From: JAIFLN01 sp964475005
GTDB taxonomy: Bacteria; Spirochaetota; Spirochaetia; JABEVK01
Reading direction: 5' to 3'
DNA: 64,000 nt
Assembly (NCBI GenBank): GCA_964475005.1
Contig: CAYYUZ010000002.1
Span: 9,854-73,853, forward strand
Shown here: positions 42,258-50,116 of the stretch, piece by piece
Layout: the number at the start of each line of letters is the position of its first letter
How positions within the stretch are numbered: the stretch's first letter is position 1
Notes under the pieces: model-generated
What the model was told of the DNA's origin: nothing
The model's input: the letters and a program-made list of their open reading frames with translations, nothing else
The model's database searches: none
Made by a program: the position numbers and the translations under genes

Positions 42258-43217
42258 ATGAGTTCACTTCTTTGTGGAGTAGACCTGGGAGGCACCAAAC
42301 TCAGCGTGGGATTGGTGAAAGAAACCGGTGAAGTTCTAGACCAGGTGACGGTCTACGATCACAGCAAGAAGGCGCCAGACCTTATCTTGGAGGAGATCGC
42401 TAACCTTGTGCGGCAGCTGCTTGCCAACCATGGACTGGGCGAAAAGGACCTGCGCGGCATCGGTGTGGCCACCGCGGGTCACCTCAGGTATCGCGACGGA
42501 GTTCTGATTACAATGTCGAACCTGGAAGGCTTCCGCCAGTATCCCATCCGCGACAAAATGGCAGCCCATTTTTCGGTGCCCATCGAAGTCGACAACGACG
42601 CCAACGCGCAGGCCTACGCCGAGTACAAGTTTGGGGCCGGCCGGGGCTACCAGGACATGATCTTCATGACCCTCAGCACCCAGATCGGCGCCGGTATCGT
42701 TTTGGGGGGCCAGCTGTTTCGGGGAATGACGGGGACCGCGGGAGAAATCGGCCACACCATTGTCGACCCCCACAGCGACCTCGTCTGCCCCTGCGGCAAC
42801 CGGGGCTGCCTGATCGCCGTGGCTTCGGGCGTTTCGCTTCCCGCGATTGTTACCAAAAAGCTGAGCTCGGGGTTGGTTTCCAAAAGGATTTCGCTGGAGA
42901 CTCTCGCCTCGACGGTGATCGACGGCAACTTTATCCGCGAAGGATTGGCCCAAGGCGATCCGCTATGCCAAAGCGTGGTCGCCGATTACGCCGGGTCCAT
43001 AGGAATCGGCATCTACAACCTGTTCCAGATCTTCAACCCTGAAGCCGTAGTTCTTGGCGGCGGCTTGACCCAGTGGGGTGCGCCGCTTTTTGAGGGAATT
43101 CGCAACCGGGTCCGAGAACTGGCCCGCGACATGATGTTCGATCCGATGGCCATCCTTGAGGGGACAGTCGCCAACTCAGGGCTGGTCGGGGCGGCGTCTC
43201 TGGTGTCCAAAAAATGA
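42258..43217 (+). CDS. ROK-family sugar kinase
   Basis: 319 residues from the ATG at 42258, 6 bases after GGAGGG. Canonical ROK protein: phosphate-1 loop CGVDLGGTKLSVG, catalytic Asp in EVDNDANAQAYAE, GEIGHT histidine and the structural zinc motif CPCGNRGC. It has no N-terminal HTH, so it is a kinase, phosphorylating glucose or a related sugar with ATP. It is coupled to the second GMC oxidoreductase by an ATGA overlap. Confidence 0.93.
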   Translation: MSSLLCGVDLGGTKLSVGLVKETGEVLDQVTVYDHSKKAPDLILEEIANLVRQLLANHGLGEKDLRGIGVATAGHLRYRDGVLITMSNLEGFRQYPIRDKMAAHFSVPIEVDNDANAQAYAEYKFGAGRGYQDMIFMTLSTQIGAGIVLGGQLFRGMTGTAGEIGHTIVDPHSDLVCPCGNRGCLIAVASGVSLPAIVTKKLSSGLVSKRISLETLASTVIDGNFIREGLAQGDPLCQSVVADYAGSIGIGIYNLFQIFNPEAVVLGGGLTQWGAPLFEGIRNRVRELARDMMFDPMAILEGTVANSGLVGAASLVSKK

Positions 43218-44695
43218 ACCTGCGTTTCGACATCGTCATTGTGGGCTCGGGTCTCGGTGGCTCGGCGGCCGCCAAGGTTCTGCAGGAGACAGGGCGGTCC
43301 ATCCTTATCCTTGAACGGGGCGACTACGTCAAACAGGAAAAGGCGAATTGGGATGTCATCGAAGTCTCGGTCAAACGGCGCTACGACTCTCCAGAGAAAT
43401 GGATCGACGGTAACGGGAAGGAATTCAGCCCACGCACCTACTACAACGTGGGGGGAAGCACCAAGTTCTACGGAGGAACGGCGCTGAGGTTCCGGGAATC
43501 GGACTTTGCGGCCCGGACTCTGGGGGAAGGAAGGACGGTGGCGTGGCCGTTTTCCTACGATGAGCTGAGGCCTTGGTACGATCAGGCCGAGAGACTCCTT
43601 GAGGTTCACGGCCAAACCGGCGAGGACCCCACAGAGCCGCCGCGGGGTCCCTTTCCCTTCCCTCCCCTCGAGCAAGAGCCCGTTATCGCCACGCTGGCCG
43701 AGCGGTTGCGAAGTCAAGGCCTCCACCCCATCCATTTGCCTATCGCCGTCGACCAAGGGGGCAAGGGTCGTTGCATCAAGGGCAGTCCTTGCGACGGGTT
43801 TCCTTGCCTGTACCGAGCCAAGGGCGACGCGGAAAACCGCCTTTTGCGCCCCCTGCTCTTAAAGAAACCCGCCAACGTCACGTTGTGGACCAACGCCCTG
43901 GTCGAACGGCTCGAAACTGGCCCGAGCGGTGCGGTCACTTCGGTCCTGGTGGTTCGAAACGGTGAACGGGTCGAGGTGGAAGGCGGTGTCTTTATCCTAT
44001 CGGCGGGTGCAGTGAATTCGGCAGCCCTTCTGCTGAAATCCAAGAGCCCTCGGCACCCCAATGGCCTAGCCAACGGCTCCGATCAGGTGGGGCGGAATTT
44101 CATGTCGCACAACAATACGGTTCTGCTGGCTCTCTCGCCCTGGCGCAAGAATCCGACGGAGTTTCAGAAGACTCTGACCATTCACGACTTCTACGAGTGG
44201 GGGACGATTCAATGCCGAGGCAAGGTCAAGCCGGAAATGCTGCAGAGCAAGAACGCCTGGGCGCTTCGAACCTTTCGCAAGGCCATTGCGGCCCGAAGCG
44301 TGGACTTTTGGGTGATGTCGGAGGACCTTCCCGACCCTTCCAACCGAGTGACCGTGGACGACGAGGGGCGAATCCACCTGACCCGAAAGGCCACCAACCT
44401 CGCGGCGCATCGCGCCTTGGTCACAAGGGCCAAGAGCATGCTGGCGAAAGCCGGCCTTCCTCTGTGCTTTGTCGACGAGCGCGGCATCAACGCCATCCAG
44501 CACCAGTGCGGAACAGTCCGCATGGGCGACGATCCTCGTACCTCGGTGCTCGACCCGTGGTGCCGAAGCCATGAAGTCGAGAACCTCTACGTGATCGACG
44601 CAGGCTTCTTTCCTTCTTCTGCGGCGGTCAATCCGGCCCTGACGGTCCTAGCCCAGGCCCTGAGGGCGGCCGAGCACCTGAAAAGGTCGTTCTAG
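43214..44695 (+). CDS. GMC-family FAD-dependent oxidoreductase (second copy)
   Basis: 493 residues. FAD motif IVIVGSGLGGSAAAKVL at residues 6-22, the flavin segment NVGGSTKFYGGTALRFRESD, a cysteine-rich stretch RCIKGSPCDGFPC (three Cys within 13 residues) and the C-terminal GMC signature IQHQCGTVRMGDDP with the active-site His region and NPALTVLAQ. Cytoplasmic, no signal peptide. Divergent in sequence from the first copy at 29.9 kb. It overlaps the ROK kinase stop by 4 bases. Likely oxidises a sugar or polyol hydroxyl. Its stop shares the palindromic CTAG with the stop of the convergent DeoR gene. Confidence 0.9.
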   Translation: MNLRFDIVIVGSGLGGSAAAKVLQETGRSILILERGDYVKQEKANWDVIEVSVKRRYDSPEKWIDGNGKEFSPRTYYNVGGSTKFYGGTALRFRESDFAARTLGEGRTVAWPFSYDELRPWYDQAERLLEVHGQTGEDPTEPPRGPFPFPPLEQEPVIATLAERLRSQGLHPIHLPIAVDQGGKGRCIKGSPCDGFPCLYRAKGDAENRLLRPLLLKKPANVTLWTNALVERLETGPSGAVTSVLVVRNGERVEVEGGVFILSAGAVNSAALLLKSKSPRHPNGLANGSDQVGRNFMSHNNTVLLALSPWRKNPTEFQKTLTIHDFYEWGTIQCRGKVKPEMLQSKNAWALRTFRKAIAARSVDFWVMSEDLPDPSNRVTVDDEGRIHLTRKATNLAAHRALVTRAKSMLAKAGLPLCFVDERGINAIQHQCGTVRMGDDPRTSVLDPWCRSHEVENLYVIDAGFFPSSAAVNPALTVLAQALRAAEHLKRSF

Positions 44696-45438
44696 ACCTT
44701 CAAAACGATGATTCCTGACTCCTGCAAGAATCGAAAGTCGGGCTCGGGGATGCCAGTGTCGGTGATGACCGTGTGGATGCTTGTGTTCTCGCCGCAAATG
44801 GGCGCCAAATGTGCAGCCCCAAACTTGCTCGAATCGGTCAGAATGTAGCTCGCGGCTCCCTTGGAAAGGATGGCCTGAGTGATCTCGGCGCGAAGCGAAT
44901 CGTTGAGGGTGAAGCCCGTTGTCTGGGTGAAACCTGTGACTCCGAGAAAACACTTGGAAAACGTGAGTTCTGCTAGGGCGTTTTTCGTCACCGAGCCGAC
45001 AAAGCTTTCGCTACTCTCTTGGTAGAAACCGCCCAAGACAATGACGCGGGTACCGCTGGCACGAAACAGCCGCGCGATAAAGAGGTTCGACGTGATGACC
45101 GTGAGGTTGCGCAGATCCTTGATCCTCTCGGCAAGGATGGACACCGTTGAACCGGCCTCAAGGAGGATGGTATCACCGGGTTCGATGAACGTTGCCGCCG
45201 CTCGGGCGATGCGAGACTTGTCTTCGAACCGGGAGCCCATGCGGAAGGGAATCTCGTCACCCTCAAACGCCCGCGCCTCGCCGTGAAACCTGCGGACCAA
45301 CATCTTCTTTTCAAGCGCCGAGAGAGTCTTGCGGATCGTGACCCCCGAGACGCCAAGCTCGGCGGCGAGATCCAGAACCTTCTTCGGTCCGCCCCGCAAC
45401 ACAAGGTCGGCCACTTGGGATTCCAGGTCGCGTTTCAT
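44692..45438 (-). CDS. DeoR-family transcriptional regulator (second copy)
   Basis: 248 residues from the ATG at 45438, which shares one base with the stop of the glycyl radical enzyme (TGATG). HTH region KVLDLAAELGVSGVTIRKTL and the DeoR sensor domain with ILLEAGSTVSILAERI and YILTDSSKFG. Last gene of the activase - GRE - regulator operon. By position it should bind a sugar phosphate and control its own operon, whose promoter has paired direct repeats. Confidence 0.93.
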   Translation of the reverse strand: MKRDLESQVADLVLRGGPKKVLDLAAELGVSGVTIRKTLSALEKKMLVRRFHGEARAFEGDEIPFRMGSRFEDKSRIARAAATFIEPGDTILLEAGSTVSILAERIKDLRNLTVITSNLFIARLFRASGTRVIVLGGFYQESSESFVGSVTKNALAELTFSKCFLGVTGFTQTTGFTLNDSLRAEITQAILSKGAASYILTDSSKFGAAHLAPICGENTSIHTVITDTGIPEPDFRFLQESGIIVLKV

Positions 45439-47825
45439 CAGAGTCTGTGTTCCGTCCGCGCAATGATGTCGTCTTGAGTGTCCGAAGCCAGGTCTCGGAA
45501 AAAGGCCGAGTACCCGGCCACACGAACAACAAGATCGCGGTACTTCTCGGGGTCCTTCTTGGCCGCGATCAGGGTCTCGCGCGAAACGATGTTGTACTGC
45601 ACGTGCCACCCCCCCAAGTCGTCGAAGAAGGTCCGGATCAGCGCTTCAAGTTTCAATTTGTCGTTGGGCGTTTCAAGAGACTTGGGCGAGAGTTTTTGGT
45701 TGAGCAGGACACCGCCGAAGATCCGCCCAGCGGGAAGTTTGCCGATCGACTTGAAGACCGCGGTGGGTCCCAGAAGATCGGTGCCCGACGACGGGGAGCA
45801 GCCTTCGGCCAGAGGAGTTCCTGCATGACGGCCGTCGGCGGTGGCCCCGACTTCTGAACCCGACGGAACGTTGGAGGAAATGCTCGACGTTCCGGGGTAG
45901 TAGCCGCCGCCGATGGGTCCCCTCCCCCAACGCGTGTTGTGAAGTTTCTCGATCTGGTCGGCAAAGTACCCGTAGGCCTCCACTACTAAGGCGTCGACTT
46001 CGTCGTTGTCATTGCCGAACTTGGGGGCCCCGTTGAGAAGCCGTTGCCTGAGGATCTCCCCCTGGGGACCCGCAAAATCGTTGGCCAGTGCGTCGAGCAG
46101 TTCCTGACGGCCGATGACGCCTTCTTCGAAGACAAGTTTCTTCACCGCGGCCAGGGCGTTGCCCAAATTGGCGACGCCAACCTGCAGGCCTGAAACCCAG
46201 TCGTAAACCGCGCCCCCCTCCTTGAGGTGCTTTCCGCGGGCGATACAGTCGTCGGTGAAGACAGAGCACAGAACATCGGGAACAAGCTCTTCGAGCGCCG
46301 TGTCGACCGCGACATCGATGGCAACCGTGGCCCGGGCGTAGAACTGCACCTGTTTCTTCCAGGCTTCCATCAACGCCCCGAAGTCGGCAAAGTCAGCCAG
46401 TTTCCCCGTTCCCGCCAGGAAGGTCATTCCCGTCTCGGGATCACGGCCATCCTGGAGCGCGAGATTGAAAACCCTCATGAAGTTCAGAAAGCTCATGCCG
46501 GTGGTGCGGTAGCCCCACTTGCCGGGAACCGCCACCTCGATACAACCGATGGCCGAGTAGTCGCGGGCGTCTTCCAAACTGACCCCCAAGCGGAGCATGC
46601 CGGGAATGACCACCTCGTCGTTGTTGAAGGCCGGCATGCCGAAGCCCTTCTCAATCACGCGTATTGAGGCGGCCAGGAACTCCGCGCTCGTGCCCGAATG
46701 GTACCGGATCGAGAGGTTGGGCTGAGTCAGCTTCATCTCACCGACAGACTCCAAGATGAGGAAACTGAGGGCATTGGTGGCGTCGTGGCCGTCAAGCCCG
46801 ACTCCGCCGATCGTCACGTTTTGGTACAGAGGCCCGCCGGCCGACGTTCGTGTGTGCGACGCCGATCGAACCTTCTTGATCGAAGTCAGTTTGATCCACG
46901 TCCAGCAGAGTCCCTGTTTGGCGGTTTCGCGGTCGAGAGTTCCGGCCTTCAAGTCGCGGTCGTAGTACGGCCCCAAGTACTGGTCCAGACGCCCGAACGA
47001 CAAAGAATGCCCGTTGGACTCGATCTGCAGAACAATCTGCAAAAAGACGCAAAGCTGGAGCGCTTCAAAGAACGTTTGCGGAGGCTTGGTGGAGATGACC
47101 TCGCAGGTCTGAGCGATCTTCTTCAGCTCCTCAGCCCTTTGGGGATTGTTCTCGGCTACAGCCTGCTGACGCGCTAGCTCGGCGTACCTCTCGATATACC
47201 TCGAGAGCCCGCTGAGCGCATCGAGCATCGCAAGGTACAACTGACGCTTTTTGAGGTCGAAGAACGACGCGGGGTCAAGTTCGGCCAACGCCTTTTCAAC
47301 CTTGCGCCTAGTCCCTCCTACCCCAAACTCCAAAGCCTTGCGGAGGTTGATCGCCACGTGCCCGTCTCCCGAGGTCATGTTCCCCTCGGCCTTGATGATC
47401 TTGGTGGCGTGAAGTTCCTCAAGCTCAGGAGACAACAAGGCGTGGGCACGCTCCTGCAGAGTTTTGCCCCGCCAGAACTGACAAATCTCCTTGAGTTCGG
47501 CCTTCTCTTGAGGCGTCCCGAGGTAGGCCTCCGCTGGACGTTTGTCGATGGTGTCGATTTCGCTGGCAAGCCAACCCACAGAGTATTCGGGAAAGATCGG
47601 CGCCGCCTTGGGTCGGGAGGAGTGGTTGCCGACGATGGTCTCGTCAGGCTCAATGAAGATGACCATCTCTTCAAGGGTTTTTCGCAGAGCGAGTCCCCTC
47701 CTCCGGACAATCGGCAAGGCCTCGTTCTCACGGTAGACACGGGTGTAGATGCGCGCCCGCTCCAGGCAGAGGCTTGCCTTTGTCGACAACATGCGGTCTT
47801 TGGCAAGCATCAGCTTCTCGCTCAT
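45438..47825 (-). CDS. Glycyl radical enzyme (second, PflD-like), substrate uncertain
   Basis: 795 residues. Glycyl motif RVAGYSAFF with radical Gly771; thiyl Cys428 in IGCIEVAVPG, again the GCxE pattern of the dehydratase/lyase branch. The N-terminal EGNMTSGDGHVAINL and the segment GAVYDWVSGLQVGVANLGNAL are typical of PflD/YbiW-like enzymes. It is clearly a distinct subfamily from the enzyme at 32.3 kb, differing around the active site. Substrate unknown. Transcribed after its activase (4-base gap) and before a DeoR regulator. The ATG at 47825 has AGGATGAGACG upstream, with GGAGG a little further. Confidence 0.93.
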   Translation of the reverse strand: MSEKLMLAKDRMLSTKASLCLERARIYTRVYRENEALPIVRRRGLALRKTLEEMVIFIEPDETIVGNHSSRPKAAPIFPEYSVGWLASEIDTIDKRPAEAYLGTPQEKAELKEICQFWRGKTLQERAHALLSPELEELHATKIIKAEGNMTSGDGHVAINLRKALEFGVGGTRRKVEKALAELDPASFFDLKKRQLYLAMLDALSGLSRYIERYAELARQQAVAENNPQRAEELKKIAQTCEVISTKPPQTFFEALQLCVFLQIVLQIESNGHSLSFGRLDQYLGPYYDRDLKAGTLDRETAKQGLCWTWIKLTSIKKVRSASHTRTSAGGPLYQNVTIGGVGLDGHDATNALSFLILESVGEMKLTQPNLSIRYHSGTSAEFLAASIRVIEKGFGMPAFNNDEVVIPGMLRLGVSLEDARDYSAIGCIEVAVPGKWGYRTTGMSFLNFMRVFNLALQDGRDPETGMTFLAGTGKLADFADFGALMEAWKKQVQFYARATVAIDVAVDTALEELVPDVLCSVFTDDCIARGKHLKEGGAVYDWVSGLQVGVANLGNALAAVKKLVFEEGVIGRQELLDALANDFAGPQGEILRQRLLNGAPKFGNDNDEVDALVVEAYGYFADQIEKLHNTRWGRGPIGGGYYPGTSSISSNVPSGSEVGATADGRHAGTPLAEGCSPSSGTDLLGPTAVFKSIGKLPAGRIFGGVLLNQKLSPKSLETPNDKLKLEALIRTFFDDLGGWHVQYNIVSRETLIAAKKDPEKYRDLVVRVAGYSAFFRDLASDTQDDIIARTEHRL

Positions 47826-47829
47826 CGTC

Positions 47830-48726
47830 TCATCCTCCCAGGGTAACGGCGAATCCCCATTCGGCGGCCGCCGCTCGCCATCGGTCCAGAGTGACTTGAT
47901 TCAGTGGTTTGCGGGTGTAGGGGTTAGCACGGCCCAACTGGGCATACTTTCCGGCCGCCAACTCGTGATACGGCAAAATGTCCACCCGCGCGGGCTTCAA
48001 GGTTCGCTCCAGGCCGGCAATGAGTCCAAACAACCGTTCTCTGTCGTCTTCACCATCGTTGAAGTCGGGAATCAGCGGTATACGGTAGGTCACCCGTGGG
48101 GCCGACCGCGAAACTGTGCGAAGGTTATCAAGGATAGGCGACAGCCGTCCCGAAGTCTGTTCCAGAAACTTCGTTTCGTCGATGTGCTTGACGTCAACAA
48201 GCCATTCGATGGGATACGGCAGCAGCACCGCCAACGCCGCGGGCGGGGCCGCGAGGCAGGTCTCGATCGCGACGTCGATGCCAGCTTCGATCAACTGTTC
48301 CAGGCACGGCACCAGGAACTCAGCCTGGTCGAGCGGTTCTCCGCCCGAAAACGTCACACCGCCGCCGCTCTTGGCAAAAAAGAGGCGATCTTTGAGGACT
48401 TCGGCGATCAACGCGGAGGAATCGACCTCACGGCCTGCGATTCGGATCGCCTGGGTGGGGCAAACCTTCCCCAATCCGGGCGGCACGGGTCGAGTTCTGT
48501 CCGGAACAATCATGCCGGCCGTTTCCTGCATCGCACCGCCAAACTGCGGCTCAAGGCACGAGCGGCAACGAATACAGCGTTTGGCGTCAAAGAGGATCTC
48601 GGCGTCCCTCTTCTGGCTCTCGGGGTTGGAGCACCATTGACACCGCAGCGAACACCCTTTCAAGAACACGACGGTCCGGATTCCCGGCCCGTCGTGAGTT
48701 GAATAGCGCTGAACATCAAAGATCAT
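47830..48726 (-). CDS. Glycyl radical enzyme activase (radical SAM) with one ferredoxin-type cluster
   Basis: 298 residues. Radical-SAM motif CSLRCQWC near residues 30-37, then an insert with CIRCRSC and a distal CP (GKVCPTQAI) that makes one [4Fe-4S] ferredoxin-like site; many GRE activases have two such sites, the neighbour at 34.7 kb none. The SAM-binding GGE is in GGGVTFSGGEPLDQAEF. It installs the glycyl radical on the downstream enzyme. First gene of its operon, with a good sigma-70-type promoter. Confidence 0.94.
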   Translation of the reverse strand: MIFDVQRYSTHDGPGIRTVVFLKGCSLRCQWCSNPESQKRDAEILFDAKRCIRCRSCLEPQFGGAMQETAGMIVPDRTRPVPPGLGKVCPTQAIRIAGREVDSSALIAEVLKDRLFFAKSGGGVTFSGGEPLDQAEFLVPCLEQLIEAGIDVAIETCLAAPPAALAVLLPYPIEWLVDVKHIDETKFLEQTSGRLSPILDNLRTVSRSAPRVTYRIPLIPDFNDGEDDRERLFGLIAGLERTLKPARVDILPYHELAAGKYAQLGRANPYTRKPLNQVTLDRWRAAAAEWGFAVTLGG

Positions 48727-48743
48727 GGGTGCCTCACGTCTGA

Positions 48744-48772
48744 AGAATAGACGTTAACTTTCATATTGTCAA
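48744..48772 (-). promoter_or_regulatory. Promoter of the second glycyl radical enzyme operon
   Basis: Minus strand: TTGACA (48772-48767), 17-base spacer, TATTCT (48749-48744). Transcription would begin about 11 bases before the activase ATG; the leader contains GAGG. Confidence 0.7.
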
Positions 48773-48789
48773 TATTTTGCTTTCATATG
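48758..48789 (-). repeat. CTTTCATAT direct repeats around the -35 box
   Basis: CTTTCATAT occurs at 48758-48766 and 48780-48788, 22 bases apart, on either side of the -35 box. The first lies in the promoter spacer. The layout suits a repressor such as the DeoR protein encoded at the end of the operon. Confidence 0.55.
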
Positions 48790-48828
48790 AATGCGATTAT
48801 GGCACTTTTCGATGTTATTTCGGTCGGA

Positions 48829-49920
48829 TCACCGGGGCACCCGCTTTTGAACAAAGATCCCCAAGAGAAGGAACGCCGCGGGCAGCGCAAGCATTCCCCA
48901 ATCCCAGCCCCACGCAAGGACGGCGGGGCCCGTGAAAGGATAGCTGGCCTTGAACCGATCAATGAAAAGCATCTCCCAAAAGGGAAAGAGGGACCACAGC
49001 AACCAAACGGTCAGCAACAGTGTTCCGGCAAAACAGCCCAAGGCCAGCAGCCCTTCAACGAACGAACGCGGTACCGCTGGCAAAAACCAGAGCCGCGAAA
49101 GACGGTGTTGCCACACAAGTCCCAACAGGCCGCAGGCGATGGCCAAGATGACCACGTCGCGCAGGATGAACAAGGGGACGGCCGCGCCAAGGACTCGGGC
49201 TCGAAACTCCTTGCTGGCAACCTTCCAGCTCTTCAGCTGGACGCCAAAGCCCAGAAACGCTTCCCCATGCTCCTTGATCCACCGGTCGGGGTCGAGCCCT
49301 CCCGCGAGGCGGACGGCGAAACTTGTCACTCGTGCGCGGGCACCAAGAAGGCTCTGGGCTGTTTCTAAATCCAACAGCACCGTATCGGGACCCAAGAACA
49401 CCGAGGTTCGTTCCATCGAACCCACGACGGCCGTACCCGAACTCCAGGTCCCGTCTGTCGAAGTCAGCCCGGCGGTTTCACTGGGAAACAGGAAGGCTTG
49501 ATCCTCCCACGACTTGGGAATAAGCAGCCCCGAAAGCGGTCCCGAAATTCCATGAAGGATGCGGCTGTGAAACGAAGTCACCTTATCTTCTTGGGCAAAA
49601 CTGAACGCCCTAACAGGCACGGTCTTCGACTTTCCCTGGGGGTTGGTCACCTTCATACTGAACTCAAGCCGCGCCGAGGCCGCCACGACTCCGGGTATCC
49701 CTTCGATCAGCGACCGGAGGCGGAAGTACTGGTCGAGCCCGCCTTGGGTCGATTCGACAAGAACCTGCCCGGTTTCGAGGATTTGAATACCCTGGTCGAA
49801 GCCTTGGTCGAACCCTCTGCCAAGCCCGACGGCCCAAACCACTCCGCCAAGTAGCAGACCCAGAACGAAAAAGGTCGTCCCATGCAGGACCTTCCAGCTC
49901 TCTAGAAGCTCATCGAGCAT
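48829..49920 (-). CDS. FtsX/LolC-like membrane permease, no partner ATPase nearby
   Basis: 363 residues from the ATG at 49920, behind GGGAG. Topology: one N-terminal membrane helix (TTFFVLGLLLGGVVWAVGL), a large extracytoplasmic domain of about 200 residues, then three helices (about 250-272, 287-312 and 335-355). This 1+3 layout is that of MacB/LolC/FtsX-type ABC permeases, which move lipoproteins or signal across the envelope rather than transport sugars. Sequence similarity to that family is only suggested. No ATPase gene is close. It overlaps the preceding 68-residue gene and follows the OmpA-domain gene, so it is probably part of an envelope operon. Confidence 0.62.
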   Translation of the reverse strand: MLDELLESWKVLHGTTFFVLGLLLGGVVWAVGLGRGFDQGFDQGIQILETGQVLVESTQGGLDQYFRLRSLIEGIPGVVAASARLEFSMKVTNPQGKSKTVPVRAFSFAQEDKVTSFHSRILHGISGPLSGLLIPKSWEDQAFLFPSETAGLTSTDGTWSSGTAVVGSMERTSVFLGPDTVLLDLETAQSLLGARARVTSFAVRLAGGLDPDRWIKEHGEAFLGFGVQLKSWKVASKEFRARVLGAAVPLFILRDVVILAIACGLLGLVWQHRLSRLWFLPAVPRSFVEGLLALGCFAGTLLLTVWLLWSLFPFWEMLFIDRFKASYPFTGPAVLAWGWDWGMLALPAAFLLLGIFVQKRVPR

Positions 49921-50116
49921 CGTCACTCCCTTCGTGGACCTTTTCGGGGAACAAGGGTTCGCCCTCGTCGAGTCCGACCTCGAGGAATTCCGGCGCCCAA
50001 CGGTTCTTGAGCTTGTAGCTCCGCCGAATCACTTTTTGCCGCCGGGTCTCCTTGCTGTCAACAAAGACCGCCATGACCGTGCGACCAAAACCAAACAGTC
50101 CAACGCGGATACTCAT
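49910..50116 (-). CDS. Small protein, 68 residues; possible fragment of a Rossmann-fold protein
   Basis: ATG at 50116 overlaps the OmpA-gene stop (ATGA) and its own stop overlaps the next gene by 11 bases, which favours real, coupled translation. The start MSIRVGLFGFGRTV looks like the first strand and glycine loop of a nucleotide-binding fold, and VIRRSYKLKNRWAPEFLEVG recalls DapB-like reductases. Such proteins are 250 or more residues long, so this is either a truncated remnant or an independent small protein. Function not assigned. Confidence 0.5.
   Translation of the reverse strand: MSIRVGLFGFGRTVMAVFVDSKETRRQKVIRRSYKLKNRWAPEFLEVGLDEGEPLFPEKVHEGSDDAR

Noticed and set aside
45438..47825. 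Naming the second glycyl radical enzyme pyruvate formate-lyase
   Set aside because: True PFL has two adjacent active-site cysteines; this enzyme has a single Cys in a GCxE motif.
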